A DNA stretch of 64,000 bases, from NCBI RefSeq assembly GCF_900107095.1, contig NZ_FNOR01000011.1:124001-188000 (forward strand). Reading direction: 5' to 3'. The notes beneath the pieces were generated by a model. That model made no database searches. It had not been told where the DNA came from and was given only the letters and a program-made list of their open reading frames with translations. Source of the stretch: Collimonas sp. OK242. Lineage in GTDB: Bacteria > Pseudomonadota > Gammaproteobacteria > Burkholderiales > Burkholderiaceae_D. A program made the position numbers and the translations under genes. Positions within the stretch are counted from its first letter, which is position 1, and each line of letters begins with the position of its first letter. Of this stretch, positions 1 to 8,197 are shown in pieces.

Positions 1-250
1 CCAGGTCGTTGCTCTGTGCGTGCGCATTGTCGGGATTGTGGCAGGTGGCGCAAGACTGCTTGCCCGAGGCTGACAGACTTTGATCGCTGAAGATTTTCTT
101 GCCAAGGCTGGCGACCTGGCTGAGTCCGCCGTCAGGCACTGGCGTATTCGCCGTACTGGTGCTGCCGCCTTCACCGCCGCCGCAAGCAGCCAGCAAACAG
201 GCCGCCGCCAGCATCAACGACCACTTCATCCCCCCCGGAATGCGAACCAT
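1..250 (-). CDS. Cytochrome c peroxidase-like lipoprotein, N-terminal part (runs off the window edge)
   Basis: Only the first 83 codons are present and the gene continues beyond base 1. The N-terminus has a short lipoprotein signal with lipobox LAAC (Cys23), then a Gly/Ser-rich linker. A di-heme-peroxidase-like stretch follows (SLGKKIFSDQSLSASGKQSCATCHNPDNAHA), given here as its parts LGKKIFSD and CATCH, with heme c attachment at residues 67-71. Enzymes of the CcpA/MauG family reduce hydrogen peroxide in the periplasm using two c-type hemes; only the first heme site can be seen. The start at 250 has GAGG nine bases upstream; Met8 (229) is the alternative. It is divergent from the TonB receptor at 593. 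Family assignment is good, but exact function (peroxidase or MauG-like) cannot be settled from this fragment. Confidence 0.75.
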   Translation of the reverse strand, partial: MVRIPGGMKWSLMLAAACLLAACGGGEGGSTSTANTPVPDGGLSQVASLGKKIFSDQSLSASGKQSCATCHNPDNAHAQSNDL

Positions 251-403
251 GGTCTTTACCTCATATTGAGACATTTGCATTATTTTTTAATTGATCTGAA
301 TTCACGCGAGTTTTCTCAAAGCTCAAAGCTTTGATTTCAGCCTCGCCCTGGCTTCTGTTTTATCGTTTTATTTTTTCTGGAACAACAGAATACGAATGGT
401 ATT

Positions 404-422
404 GAGAATGATTGCAATTAGC
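404..422. promoter_or_regulatory. Putative Fur box upstream of the siderophore receptor
   Basis: The 342-base gap 251-592 is AT-rich. The 19 bases GAGAATGATTGCAATTAGC match 13 of 19 positions of the classical Fur consensus GATAATGATAATCATTATC. It lies about 170 bases upstream of a TonB-dependent siderophore receptor, a typical Fur target, and could also affect the divergent peroxidase-like gene. No clear -35/-10 pair was identified and nothing else in this gap was recognised. Confidence 0.5.
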
Positions 423-592
423 AATTACAATCGATTCACCTGCAGAGTTTCTGTTAAACATGTCTTTTTCTTCCAACAATCGAACCAACGAATTTGCAAA
501 AAAACACTCCCGCCTCACATTTAATTGCGAATGCTTCTCAATTAGATATAATGCCGCCTGTTAGCAAAAATGAATAAGCAGGCGAGGATAAA

Positions 593-2806
593 GTGTTGAA
601 AAAGCAGATAGCGGGCATATGCTCAATCATGCTGACGCATGGCGTAATTGCGGCAGACCTGCAATCCGGAGAGTCGTCCAGACTGCCGGACAGCCAGGCC
701 ACAGCAGTCGGAGATGCCCAGAAAAATATCGACGCAAGGAGCAGCGAAAATGTGTTGCCTACGGTATCCGTGACGGCCAGCCGGGATGACGCCAACCCGG
801 CGGAAAACGGTTATCAGGCAAAGCGCGCTACCGTCGCCAGCCGCAGCGACGCTGCCCTGATCGACGTACCGCAGGCGGTCAGCGTGGTGACTTCCCAATT
901 CCTGCAGGACCGCCAGCCGGGCAGCCTGGCAGAATCGCTGGATACCGTATCCGGCATCCGCATGGGTAATACACTGGGCGGCACGCTGGATGCAATCATC
1001 AAGCGCGGCTTCGGCGACAACCGCGACAACTCCATGCTGCGCGACGGCATGCTGTCGGTCCAGCCACGCAACTTCACGCCGACCACGGAGCGTATCGAGG
1101 TACTGAAGGGACCGTCATCCATGCTTTACGGCAGCATGGACCCGGGCGGCGTCATCAACGTCATCAGCAAGAAACCGCTGCTGGAAAAGCAACGCTCGGT
1201 AACGCTCACCACTTCCAGCTACGGCGGCAGCGGCGAACAGATCGACCTGACCGGCCCGATCGGCGATTCCGGACTGGCTTACCGCTTGATCGCCGATCAC
1301 CAGCGCAGCAACTACTGGCGCAACTTCGGCGAAACCACGCAATCCGTGGCGGCGCCGTCGCTGGCCTGGTACGGCCGCGATACGACATTGTCGTTCGCCT
1401 ACGAACACATGAACTATTCGGTGCCGATCGACCGCGGCACCGTCATCGATCCGCGCAGCGGCAATCCGGTTGCGCTACCCAAGGAACGTCGTTTCGACGA
1501 AGCCTACAATGTCTCGGCCGGCCGTTCCGACGCCGTCAACCTGCGCTTCGACCACCAGCTCAACGCCGACTGGACCCTGCACGGCGGCTACGGCTTCAGC
1601 CGCAGCTACTACAATGACTGGCAGGCACGGGTACTGTCCGTCAACTATGCCACCGGCATCGCTACCCGGCGCGTCGACGCCACCCAGAACGGCGTGCAAT
1701 CGGCGCATACGCTGACCTTGAACCTGGAAGGAAAATTCAACTGGGGCCTGATCCGCCACGATATCGTCGGCGGCGTCGACTACATGCGCAACTACCGGGT
1801 GCTGGCCGACCTCTACCGCAGCCCGAGCAATAGCCAGTTCAATATCTACGACCCGGTGTACGGGCAGCTGGCGCAGGCCGGCAGCAAAATCAGCCCGGTA
1901 GATAGCGACCAGACCGACAAGCTGATCTCGCGCGGCGTGTTTGTCCAGGATTCGATACGTCTGGATGAGCGCTGGATCCTGCTGGCCGGTGCGCGCTACG
2001 AATATTTCAATGAACTGGCCGGCAAGGGCCGCCCGTTCATTGTCGGCAGCAAGGTTGCCGCGGGCAGAGCCACGCCGCGCGCCGGCGTGACCTACAAACT
2101 GGCGCCCGACTGGTCCATGTACGCCAGTTACAGCGAGTCTTTCAAACCGAATACTTCGATCGCCACACCGATAGGCGAGTTGCCGCCGGAACTGGCCAAG
2201 AGTTATGAAATCGGATCGAAACTGGAAACCGCGAACCTGACGGCGACGCTGGCGCTATTCGATATTCAAAAACGCAACATCCAGACTACCGAAACCATCA
2301 GCGGCATCAATTACACCCGCAATGCCGGCAAAGCCAGGTCGCGCGGCCTGGAGTTCGACGCCAGCGGCCGCATCAGCCAGAACCTGAGCCTGGTCGGCAG
2401 CTACGCCTACACCGAGGCACGCTACGCCGATGACCCTAAACTGGCAGGGAATCCCCTGCCGAACACTCCGAAACATGCGGCGTCGCTGTACCTGACACGT
2501 GATTTCGGCGTATCGCGCGTCGGTCCGGTCGAAGGCCGCATCAGGGCCGGCGCCGGCGCCCGCGTGTTCAGCAGCCTGCCGGTGGGCGACGGCAGCGGCA
2601 AGGTCTATCGCCTGCCTTACGGCCGCGTGATGGATGCGTTCGTGTCCTGGAATACCTTGATCGGCGGTCAATCGATAGACTGGCAGTTCAACATCAAGAA
2701 CATCTTCGATTCGACTTATTACACTGCCAGTTGCTGTACCGGCACGCCATTCGTCAATATCGGCGCCGGCCGCGAGTTGACGCTCAATGCCAAGCTGAAT
2801 TTCTGA
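593..2806 (+). CDS. TonB-dependent ferric siderophore receptor
   Basis: Outer-membrane gated channel that imports ferric siderophores using TonB-ExbBD energy. The 737-residue product starts with a signal peptide (MLKKQIAGICSIMLTHGVIAA). A plug domain follows at about residues 75-190 (DVPQAVSVVTSQFLQDRQ, then IKRGFGD and VLKGPSSMLYG). The long C-terminal beta-barrel ends in Phe (LNAKLNF), as outer-membrane barrels do. Overall resemblance is to the FhuA/FhuE/FoxA-type siderophore subfamily, but the ligand cannot be read from sequence. The start is GTG at 593 with GAGG six bases upstream; the TTG at 596 is the other option. A Cys-Cys pair sits in the last barrel strands (about residue 716). There is no sigma/anti-sigma pair beside it, so simple Fur control is the likeliest regulation. 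Confidence 0.9.
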   Translation: MLKKQIAGICSIMLTHGVIAADLQSGESSRLPDSQATAVGDAQKNIDARSSENVLPTVSVTASRDDANPAENGYQAKRATVASRSDAALIDVPQAVSVVTSQFLQDRQPGSLAESLDTVSGIRMGNTLGGTLDAIIKRGFGDNRDNSMLRDGMLSVQPRNFTPTTERIEVLKGPSSMLYGSMDPGGVINVISKKPLLEKQRSVTLTTSSYGGSGEQIDLTGPIGDSGLAYRLIADHQRSNYWRNFGETTQSVAAPSLAWYGRDTTLSFAYEHMNYSVPIDRGTVIDPRSGNPVALPKERRFDEAYNVSAGRSDAVNLRFDHQLNADWTLHGGYGFSRSYYNDWQARVLSVNYATGIATRRVDATQNGVQSAHTLTLNLEGKFNWGLIRHDIVGGVDYMRNYRVLADLYRSPSNSQFNIYDPVYGQLAQAGSKISPVDSDQTDKLISRGVFVQDSIRLDERWILLAGARYEYFNELAGKGRPFIVGSKVAAGRATPRAGVTYKLAPDWSMYASYSESFKPNTSIATPIGELPPELAKSYEIGSKLETANLTATLALFDIQKRNIQTTETISGINYTRNAGKARSRGLEFDASGRISQNLSLVGSYAYTEARYADDPKLAGNPLPNTPKHAASLYLTRDFGVSRVGPVEGRIRAGAGARVFSSLPVGDGSGKVYRLPYGRVMDAFVSWNTLIGGQSIDWQFNIKNIFDSTYYTASCCTGTPFVNIGAGRELTLNAKLNF

Positions 2807-2870
2807 GCATGCCAGACCTGGCGGCAACAGAGTAAACAAAGGCAATTCGACTCATGCCGCGGCTATGCCC

Positions 2871-2882
2871 TACAATCGCGCC
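2871..2882 (+). promoter_or_regulatory. Extended -10-like TACAAT placed six bases before an ATG
   Basis: TACAAT at 2871-2876 is followed by six bases and then ATG at 2883, with no Shine-Dalgarno sequence in between. A weak TTCGAC lies 19 bases upstream. The geometry places the transcription start at or next to the ATG, suggesting a leaderless mRNA for the gene at 2883. This is inference from spacing only. Confidence 0.4.
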
Positions 2883-3956
2883 ATGAGTCATTTAACTACC
2901 CTATTGCCATTCGGCCTGCCGCCGCCGGAACTGGCGCGCGATTTATTGCGCGAATTGAAACTGCCCGCCTTCGCCACCCTGATGGCGCGCGCCAAAAAGG
3001 AACATTCCCGTCAAGAATTTGACGACTTTGCGCGCGCCTTGCCGCACGAAATGTGGTTGAGTTCGCAATTTTCCCTGCCTTCGTTCGCCCCGGTCAGCGC
3101 CGAGCCACGCCAGGACGCGCACAACAGCCCCGCCCTGGCCTGCGCCGCCATGCGCGCGCTGGGCCTGAGCGTCGATGAAGGTGTCTGGTTCATGCTCCAT
3201 CCGGCCCACATCCATATCGCCCGCGATCATCTGGTATTGACCGATATCCGCCAGATCGGCTTGTCCGAATCCGATGCACGCGAATTGTTCGACGCCGCCG
3301 CGCCTTTGTTTGCCGAAGAAGGTAGGCCACTGCTCTACGGCAACGCCAACACCTGGTTCATGCGTGCTGACGACTGGCAGGGGCTGATTACTTCCACCCC
3401 GGATGCTACTTGCGGGCACAACATCGATATCTGGATGCCGCAAGGCGACGGCGCCCAAGCCTGGCGCAAGTTGCAGAATGAAGTACAGATGCTGTGGTTT
3501 GCCCATCCCCTGAACGAGCGCCGCGAGAGGCAGGGAAAGCAGAGCGTCAACTCCCTTTGGCTGTGGGGCGGCGCCGCTGCTACGGCGCCGACCGTCGGCC
3601 AATACGAGGCATTCAACCTGCCTGACGGCTTCGTCGGTCTCGGCCAGTACGCCAAGGCTGCGCATGCAGATGCCAGCGTCGCCGGCATCATCGCCGCCAA
3701 ACCCGGACGCGGCCTGCTGGTATTGGATCAATTGATCGAGCCGGCCCTCACCGGCGAGTGGTCAAGCTGGCTGCAAGAGTTGCAAACCCTGGAAAGCACC
3801 TGTTTCGCGCCGGTGCTGCAAGCGATGCAACAAGGGCAGCTGGATAGTCTTTCCCTGATCATTACCGACAGTACGCACGTGCTTGAACTGGCCGCCAGCC
3901 GGCTCTCGCTCAAGAAATTCTGGCTGAAGCCAGCCCTGACCAGATTGCTGCCATGA
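2883..3956 (+). CDS. Phosphoglycerate mutase-like conserved protein upstream of recJ
   Basis: Cytoplasmic protein of 357 residues starting MSHLTTLLPFGLPP. From memory, close relatives upstream of recJ in Neisseriales and Burkholderiales are annotated as cofactor-independent phosphoglycerate mutase or 'regulatory protein'. I see no complete alkaline-phosphatase-superfamily metal-site pattern, so enzymatic activity is unproven. The reading frame extends up to an ATG at 2865, but the ATG at 2883 is preferred because it fits the family N-terminus and follows a TACAAT box at leaderless spacing. The stop overlaps the recJ start by four bases (ATGA), so the two are translationally coupled and probably co-transcribed. 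Confidence 0.6.
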   Translation: MSHLTTLLPFGLPPPELARDLLRELKLPAFATLMARAKKEHSRQEFDDFARALPHEMWLSSQFSLPSFAPVSAEPRQDAHNSPALACAAMRALGLSVDEGVWFMLHPAHIHIARDHLVLTDIRQIGLSESDARELFDAAAPLFAEEGRPLLYGNANTWFMRADDWQGLITSTPDATCGHNIDIWMPQGDGAQAWRKLQNEVQMLWFAHPLNERRERQGKQSVNSLWLWGGAAATAPTVGQYEAFNLPDGFVGLGQYAKAAHADASVAGIIAAKPGRGLLVLDQLIEPALTGEWSSWLQELQTLESTCFAPVLQAMQQGQLDSLSLIITDSTHVLELAASRLSLKKFWLKPALTRLLP

Positions 3957-5647
3957 CGCGCATAACCACCCGCCCCTACTCTTTCCGCGACTCCGAACGG
4001 CTGCACCAGAGCGGCATTCATCCGGTGCTGGCGCGTGTGTACAGCGCGCGCGGCCTGCTCGATGCCAAGGAACTGGAAAGTGAACTGACGGCGCTGATTC
4101 CACCCGCAGGATTGCTGCATATAGACGCTGCCGCCAGCTTCCTGGCCGACGCCATCGCCGCGCAAAAGAAAATGGTGATCGTCGCCGACTACGATTGCGA
4201 CGGCGCCACCGCCTGTGCCGTCGGCCTGCGCGGCTTGCGGCTGCTGGGCGCCAACATCGACTTCATCGTGCCGAACCGGTTTGAATACGGCTACGGCCTG
4301 ACGCCCGAAATCGTCGAACTGACGGCGCGCGAGAAATCGCCCGACATCATCGTCACCGTCGACAACGGCATCGCCAGCATCGACGGCGTGGCTGAGGCCA
4401 ACCGGCGCGGCATCGAAGTGGTCGTCACTGACCATCACTTGCCTGCGGACACGCTGCCAGCCGCTCGCGTCATCGTCAACCCGAACCAGCCGGAATGCGG
4501 CTTTCCCAGCAAGAACCTGGCAGGTGTCGGCGTGATGTTCTATGTCTTGCTGGCGCTGCGCGCCGAAATGCGCAAGCGCGGCGTGTTTGACGCCAAGAGC
4601 CAGCCGAAACTGGATGTACTGCTTGATCTGGTGGCGCTCGGCACCGTTGCCGACGTCGTCAAGCTGGACGCCAACAATCGCATCCTGGTAGCGCAAGGAT
4701 TGAAGCGCATGCGCGCCGGCCGCATGCATGCCGGCATTGCCGCCCTGTTTCGCGCCGCCGGCCGCGAGGCGCGCCGCGCCACGCCGTTCGACCTTGGCTT
4801 CGCGCTGGGCCCGCGCCTGAACGCCGCCGGCCGCCTGGCCGACATGGCGCTGGGTATCGAATGCCTGACCACCGACGACGAAGGCCGCGCCTGGGCCATC
4901 GCCCAGCAGCTCGACGCCATCAACCGCGAACGGCGCGATATCGAAGCCGGCATGCAAGATACCGCACTGGCATTGCTGGACGATTTCAAACCGCAAGACA
5001 GCACCACCATCAGCGTCTTCGACGCGTCCTGGCATCAGGGCGTGATCGGCATCGTTGCTTCTCGTCTGAAAGATAAATTCTATCGGCCCACGATCACTTT
5101 TGCGCCAGGCGGTGAAGGGTTGATCAAAGGTTCGGGGCGATCGATTCCCGGTTTCCATTTGCGCGATGCACTGGATCTGGTGTCCAAGCATGCGCCCAGC
5201 CTGATCCAGAAATTCGGCGGCCATGCGATGGCAGCCGGGCTGACGATCCGTGCGGATGCGTTTGACGCTTTTGCGGAGGCTTTTGAAAAAGTCGGGCGTG
5301 AATGGCTGGGACAGAGCCAGCTGGAACGCGTGGTTGAGACCGACGGACCGTTGGAGGACGCCTATTACACCACGCAATTCATAGAGTTAATGGAGGGCCA
5401 GGTGTGGGGCCAGGGCTTTGCGCCGCCGTTGTTTTGCGATGAATTCCGGGTGGTCAGCCAGCGTATCTTGAAGGAGAAGCATTTGAAGCTGCTGCTGGAA
5501 CGGAATGGCACGCGCTACGATGCGATCTGGTTCGGACACACCGATGAGTTGGGGAGTAAGGCCAAGGTGGCGTTTCGGTTGGATGCTAATGAATATAATG
5601 GGGTTACCAAGGTGCAGTTGATGGTTGAGCATGCGGAGCCGATGTAG
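3953..5647 (+). CDS. recJ: Single-stranded-DNA-specific exonuclease RecJ
   Basis: 5'-to-3' single-strand DNA exonuclease used in RecF-pathway recombination, mismatch repair and base-excision repair. The DHH phosphoesterase motifs are intact: VIVADYDCDGATA at about residues 64-76 and VVTDHHLP at about 158-165. The DHHA1 motif GGHAMAAGL and a C-terminal OB-like region follow. Length (564) is normal for the family (E. coli 577). It overlaps the upstream mutase-like gene by four bases. A GGGGTCAG palindrome lies just downstream. Confidence 0.95.
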   Translation: MTRITTRPYSFRDSERLHQSGIHPVLARVYSARGLLDAKELESELTALIPPAGLLHIDAAASFLADAIAAQKKMVIVADYDCDGATACAVGLRGLRLLGANIDFIVPNRFEYGYGLTPEIVELTAREKSPDIIVTVDNGIASIDGVAEANRRGIEVVVTDHHLPADTLPAARVIVNPNQPECGFPSKNLAGVGVMFYVLLALRAEMRKRGVFDAKSQPKLDVLLDLVALGTVADVVKLDANNRILVAQGLKRMRAGRMHAGIAALFRAAGREARRATPFDLGFALGPRLNAAGRLADMALGIECLTTDDEGRAWAIAQQLDAINRERRDIEAGMQDTALALLDDFKPQDSTTISVFDASWHQGVIGIVASRLKDKFYRPTITFAPGGEGLIKGSGRSIPGFHLRDALDLVSKHAPSLIQKFGGHAMAAGLTIRADAFDAFAEAFEKVGREWLGQSQLERVVETDGPLEDAYYTTQFIELMEGQVWGQGFAPPLFCDEFRVVSQRILKEKHLKLLLERNGTRYDAIWFGHTDELGSKAKVAFRLDANEYNGVTKVQLMVEHAEPM

Positions 5648-5685
5648 TTCTTACTTAGAATGCGGAGTGTCGTGCTCCGTGGCCC

Positions 5686-5765
5686 GTCAAATGGGGTCAG
5701 AGCCGCGCGGGGAGTGTAATTTACGACAATAACACTGTCGTAAACAAACTCTGACTCCATTTGAC
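5686..5765. repeat. GGGGTCAG-type palindromic repeat, copy 1
   Basis: Outer arms GTCAAATGGGGTCAGAG (5686-5702) and CTCTGACTCCATTTGAC (5749-5765) pair with one mismatch. Inner arms TTTACGACA and TGTCGTAAA also pair, so the whole element can fold as a long interrupted hairpin. The same outer motif recurs at 11.9 and 56.5 kb. It sits between the convergent genes recJ and the GlxA-type regulator and could also end transcription. Motifs of this kind flank REP-associated tyrosine transposases (RAYTs) in many Proteobacteria; no such gene is in this window. Confidence 0.75.
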
Positions 5766-5768
5766 TAT

Positions 5769-6776
5769 TTAACTATTAGCCTGGCGCTGTTGGCTGGGTG
5801 GGAGGCTTTCGAATTTGCTCCAGACACGGCGTAATTGGCGGGTTGAATTGAAGCCTGCTTGTTGCGCTACCTGCTCCATGTCCAGCTTGGATTGCGTCAA
5901 TAGCTCGCGCACCAGGGCGACGCGGATGCGTTGGATGTAGTCGACCAGGCTGCTGTCGGTATGTTCGCGGAACAAACGCGTCAGATGGCGTTCGCTGGTG
6001 CAGGCGATCTCCGCCAGCTGCTGTAAATCCCAATCGTTCGCGGGATTGCCGATCACGGCGTCTTGTACCCGGTGTACCGCCGGATGCAAGTGATTGCGGC
6101 AGGCCAGCCATGGCGACAATTGCGGATCGCTGCCGGCACGCCGCATATATACCACCAGCGATCGGGCAATCGAAGCGCTGCGGGCGTGGCCGCAAATTTG
6201 CGCCACCACATGCAAAGCCAGGTCGATGCCGGTGGTGACACCCGCGCTGGTATACACATTGCGGTCTTCGACAAAAATCCGGTTTTCCAAAACCTGTGCA
6301 CGCGGCGCAAGGCGACGCAGGTCATCGCAATGGCTGTGATGGGTGGTGCATTGGCGGTCGTCGAGCAAACCGGTATATCCGGCCAGCAAGGCGCCGGTGC
6401 AAATACATAACAATTTATGCGAAGCGCCCCAATGGGTGCGCAGCCAGCTCACTGCATGTTGATCGGCAATGCTGCTGAAATCGTCGTCGCGGCCGCTGCA
6501 GCCGTTAAGCACCAGGATGGCGTTGGCGGGCAGGCCATCCGGCAGCGGACAAAAGCCGGTCAGGCCAAGTCCGATGGAAGTGCTGATGTTATCCGCCGCG
6601 CTGATATAACGCACATCGAAAAAATCAGGTCGCCCTTCACGCTCGGCGATCCGGTTGGCATAGCGCAGCACTTCCGCCGGACCAATCAGGTCAAGCGCCA
6701 TGGTGGCGTCACGCAGCAGGAAATAGACCGGAATGGTGATTTCGTCGGCACGCATGTTGTCGGCTATTGCAGCCAT
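5769..6776 (-). CDS. GlxA-type transcriptional regulator (DJ-1/PfpI domain + AraC helix-turn-helix)
   Basis: 335-residue DNA-binding protein. Residues about 15-195 form a class I glutamine amidotransferase-like (DJ-1/PfpI) sensor domain with CICTGALLAGYTGLLD around the nucleophile-elbow Cys. Residues about 225-325 form an AraC-type double helix-turn-helix (LAEIACTSERHLTRLFREHT and VAQQAGFNSTRQLRRVW). Members of this group regulate catabolism of quaternary amines, amino acids or other small molecules; the effector is not evident here. The start at 6776 has GGAG upstream and overlaps the end of the preceding DJ-1 gene by 13 bases, so the two form an operon and probably act together. Confidence 0.85.
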   Translation of the reverse strand: MAAIADNMRADEITIPVYFLLRDATMALDLIGPAEVLRYANRIAEREGRPDFFDVRYISAADNISTSIGLGLTGFCPLPDGLPANAILVLNGCSGRDDDFSSIADQHAVSWLRTHWGASHKLLCICTGALLAGYTGLLDDRQCTTHHSHCDDLRRLAPRAQVLENRIFVEDRNVYTSAGVTTGIDLALHVVAQICGHARSASIARSLVVYMRRAGSDPQLSPWLACRNHLHPAVHRVQDAVIGNPANDWDLQQLAEIACTSERHLTRLFREHTDSSLVDYIQRIRVALVRELLTQSKLDMEQVAQQAGFNSTRQLRRVWSKFESLPPSQQRQANS

Positions 6777-7366
6777 CGATACTCCATCTGTCTGGCAGTG
6801 GCGGCAGCCAGTTCGGGTCCAGCCAATCGCTCGACCAGATGCAGGCTCATGTCGACGCCCGCTGAAATGCCGCCGGAAGTGACCACTTTACCGCAATCTA
6901 CCCACGCCACATCACGCTTGACAGAAAGCGCCGGAAATCCGGCCTGCAAATCATCCTGGTCCTCCCAATGCGTGGTGACATCCAGTCCATCCAGCAAGCC
7001 TGCCTTGGCCAGCAGGAAGGCGCCGGTGCAGACCGAAGCGGTGATAAGCGCACCCAGCGACTGCGCCGCGATCCAGCCGATCACCGCGTCGTTATTGAGG
7101 ATAGCCGAGACATCGCCACCCGGCACCAGCAGCACATCCAGTTCCGCAGATGGCAGCAATACGCAATCAGGCAGTACTTTCATGCCGCCGCGGGCGCGCA
7201 CCGGTCGCATGCTCGGCGCCACCAAAAAACACTGAAACAGGTTTGCGGCAGCATGGTTGCCATTGTTGCGACGGTGCACCCGGGCCGCGGTGGAAAACAC
7301 TTCGTAGGGGCCGGAAAAATCCAAAATTTCAACATCGTCAAAAACCAGTATTCCTACGCTCAACAT
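6764..7366 (-). CDS. DJ-1/PfpI family protein
   Basis: 200-residue single-domain DJ-1/PfpI protein beginning MLSVGILVFDDVEILDF. It has the nucleophile elbow SVCTGAFLLAKAGLLDG (Cys about residue 116) and THWED and GGISAGVD motifs typical of the isonitrile-hydratase/ThiJ-like branch. Such proteins act as isonitrile hydratases, glyoxalases or amidases, and the substrate cannot be assigned. GAGG precedes the start by nine bases. It is the first gene of a two-gene minus-strand unit with the GlxA-type regulator, whose amidotransferase-like domain resembles it, possibly an ancient duplication. Confidence 0.8.
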   Translation of the reverse strand: MLSVGILVFDDVEILDFSGPYEVFSTAARVHRRNNGNHAAANLFQCFLVAPSMRPVRARGGMKVLPDCVLLPSAELDVLLVPGGDVSAILNNDAVIGWIAAQSLGALITASVCTGAFLLAKAGLLDGLDVTTHWEDQDDLQAGFPALSVKRDVAWVDCGKVVTSGGISAGVDMSLHLVERLAGPELAAATARQMEYRWLQ

Positions 7367-7535
7367 GCTTGGGCCTCATTCAACTCACGGAAAGTCCGGG
7401 GCTGGACTTCTATCGTTGATATCAGCTTAAGCCCAAGGCGGGTATCGCGAAATGCTCCCTGTAGACATAATGCGGACAAAACCGGACATCCTGGCTTGCC
7501 CTCAATGATCAACTATTGCGTTAGTCGAAATCGCC

Positions 7536-7913
7536 ATGCCTATCCAAAGCAATTGCACTTTATATCCGAACCAGTATAATCAATCTGTAAAACCGGTACG
7601 CTTCCTTGGCGACTCGCTCAAATGCCTGCGCCAGTTCCCCGAGGATGCAAAGCAAGATGCCGGCTATCAACTTGATAAGGTGCAAAAGGGCAAGCCGCCG
7701 GATGACTTTAAACCTATGCCGTCAATCGGCACGGGTGTTGAAGAAATCAGGATAAGGGACGCTTCAGGTATTTATCGGGTTATCTACACAGCGCGCCTGA
7801 CTGATGCCGCATATGTGCTTCACGCTTTCCAAAAGAAGACGCAAGCCACGGCCAGACACGATATTGGCATTGCCAGAGAGCGCTTTGCGCAATTGATGAG
7901 AGGTAACAAATGA
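7536..7913 (+). CDS. HigB/RelE-family (Gp49-like) toxin
   Basis: RelE-superfamily mRNA-interferase-like toxin. The core runs from PVRFLGDSL through EEIRIRDASGIYRVIYTARL to VLHAFQKKTQATARHD, the signature of phage Gp49/HigB-like toxins that cleave ribosome-bound mRNA. The 125-residue frame has about 17 extra N-terminal residues. Homologs as I recall them start at the residue before KPVRFLG, which here is a GTA codon at 7587. A strong promoter (TTGCAC at 7553, TATAAT at 7575) lies inside this extension, so the true start is uncertain. The stop overlaps the antitoxin start by four bases, the usual toxin-first HigBA arrangement. The antitoxin would be expected to repress the operon. Confidence 0.8.
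   Translation: MPIQSNCTLYPNQYNQSVKPVRFLGDSLKCLRQFPEDAKQDAGYQLDKVQKGKPPDDFKPMPSIGTGVEEIRIRDASGIYRVIYTARLTDAAYVLHAFQKKTQATARHDIGIARERFAQLMRGNK
7553..7580 (+). promoter_or_regulatory. Sigma70 promoter of the higBA-like operon
   Basis: TTGCAC (7553-7558), a 16-base spacer and TATAAT (7575-7580). It lies inside the longest toxin reading frame; the expected transcription start (about 7587) coincides with the codon where homologous toxins begin. Confidence 0.65.
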
Positions 7914-8191
7914 GCAAAATCGAAAGCTACGCCAGCGTGTGGGACGCGCTTGCCGACACATCGGAGCAAGCCGCGAATCTGCGCGCCAGGGCTGAGCTCA
8001 TGCAACAGATTGCCGATATCGTGAAGCAAAGCGCATGGACGCAGACCGAGGCAGCCAGCCATTGCGGCGTGACGCAACCGCGCGTCAACGACCTGTTGCG
8101 AGGCCGGGTATCGCGCTTTTCGCTCGATGCATTGGTGAATATGGCAGCGGCGCTTGGCCGTCGCGTGCACGTTGAACTCGAGCTTGCCTGA
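7910..8191 (+). CDS. HigA-like XRE-family antitoxin
   Basis: 93-residue DNA-binding antitoxin. The Cro/C1-type helix-turn-helix covers about residues 38-75 (WTQTEAASHCGVTQPRVNDLL, quoted here as its core TEAASHCGVTQPRVNDL, then SRFSLDALVNMAAALGRRV). The C-terminal VELELA strand resembles other HigA-2-type antitoxins. It would neutralise the toxin encoded immediately upstream and autorepress the shared promoter. Start and toxin stop overlap as ATGA. Confidence 0.85.
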   Translation: MSKIESYASVWDALADTSEQAANLRARAELMQQIADIVKQSAWTQTEAASHCGVTQPRVNDLLRGRVSRFSLDALVNMAAALGRRVHVELELA

Positions 8192-8197
8192 TAGCGC

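Noticed and set aside
3728-5377. 549-codon frame on the minus strand
   Set aside because: Runs antisense through recJ, has no family resemblance and arises from GC-rich codon structure.
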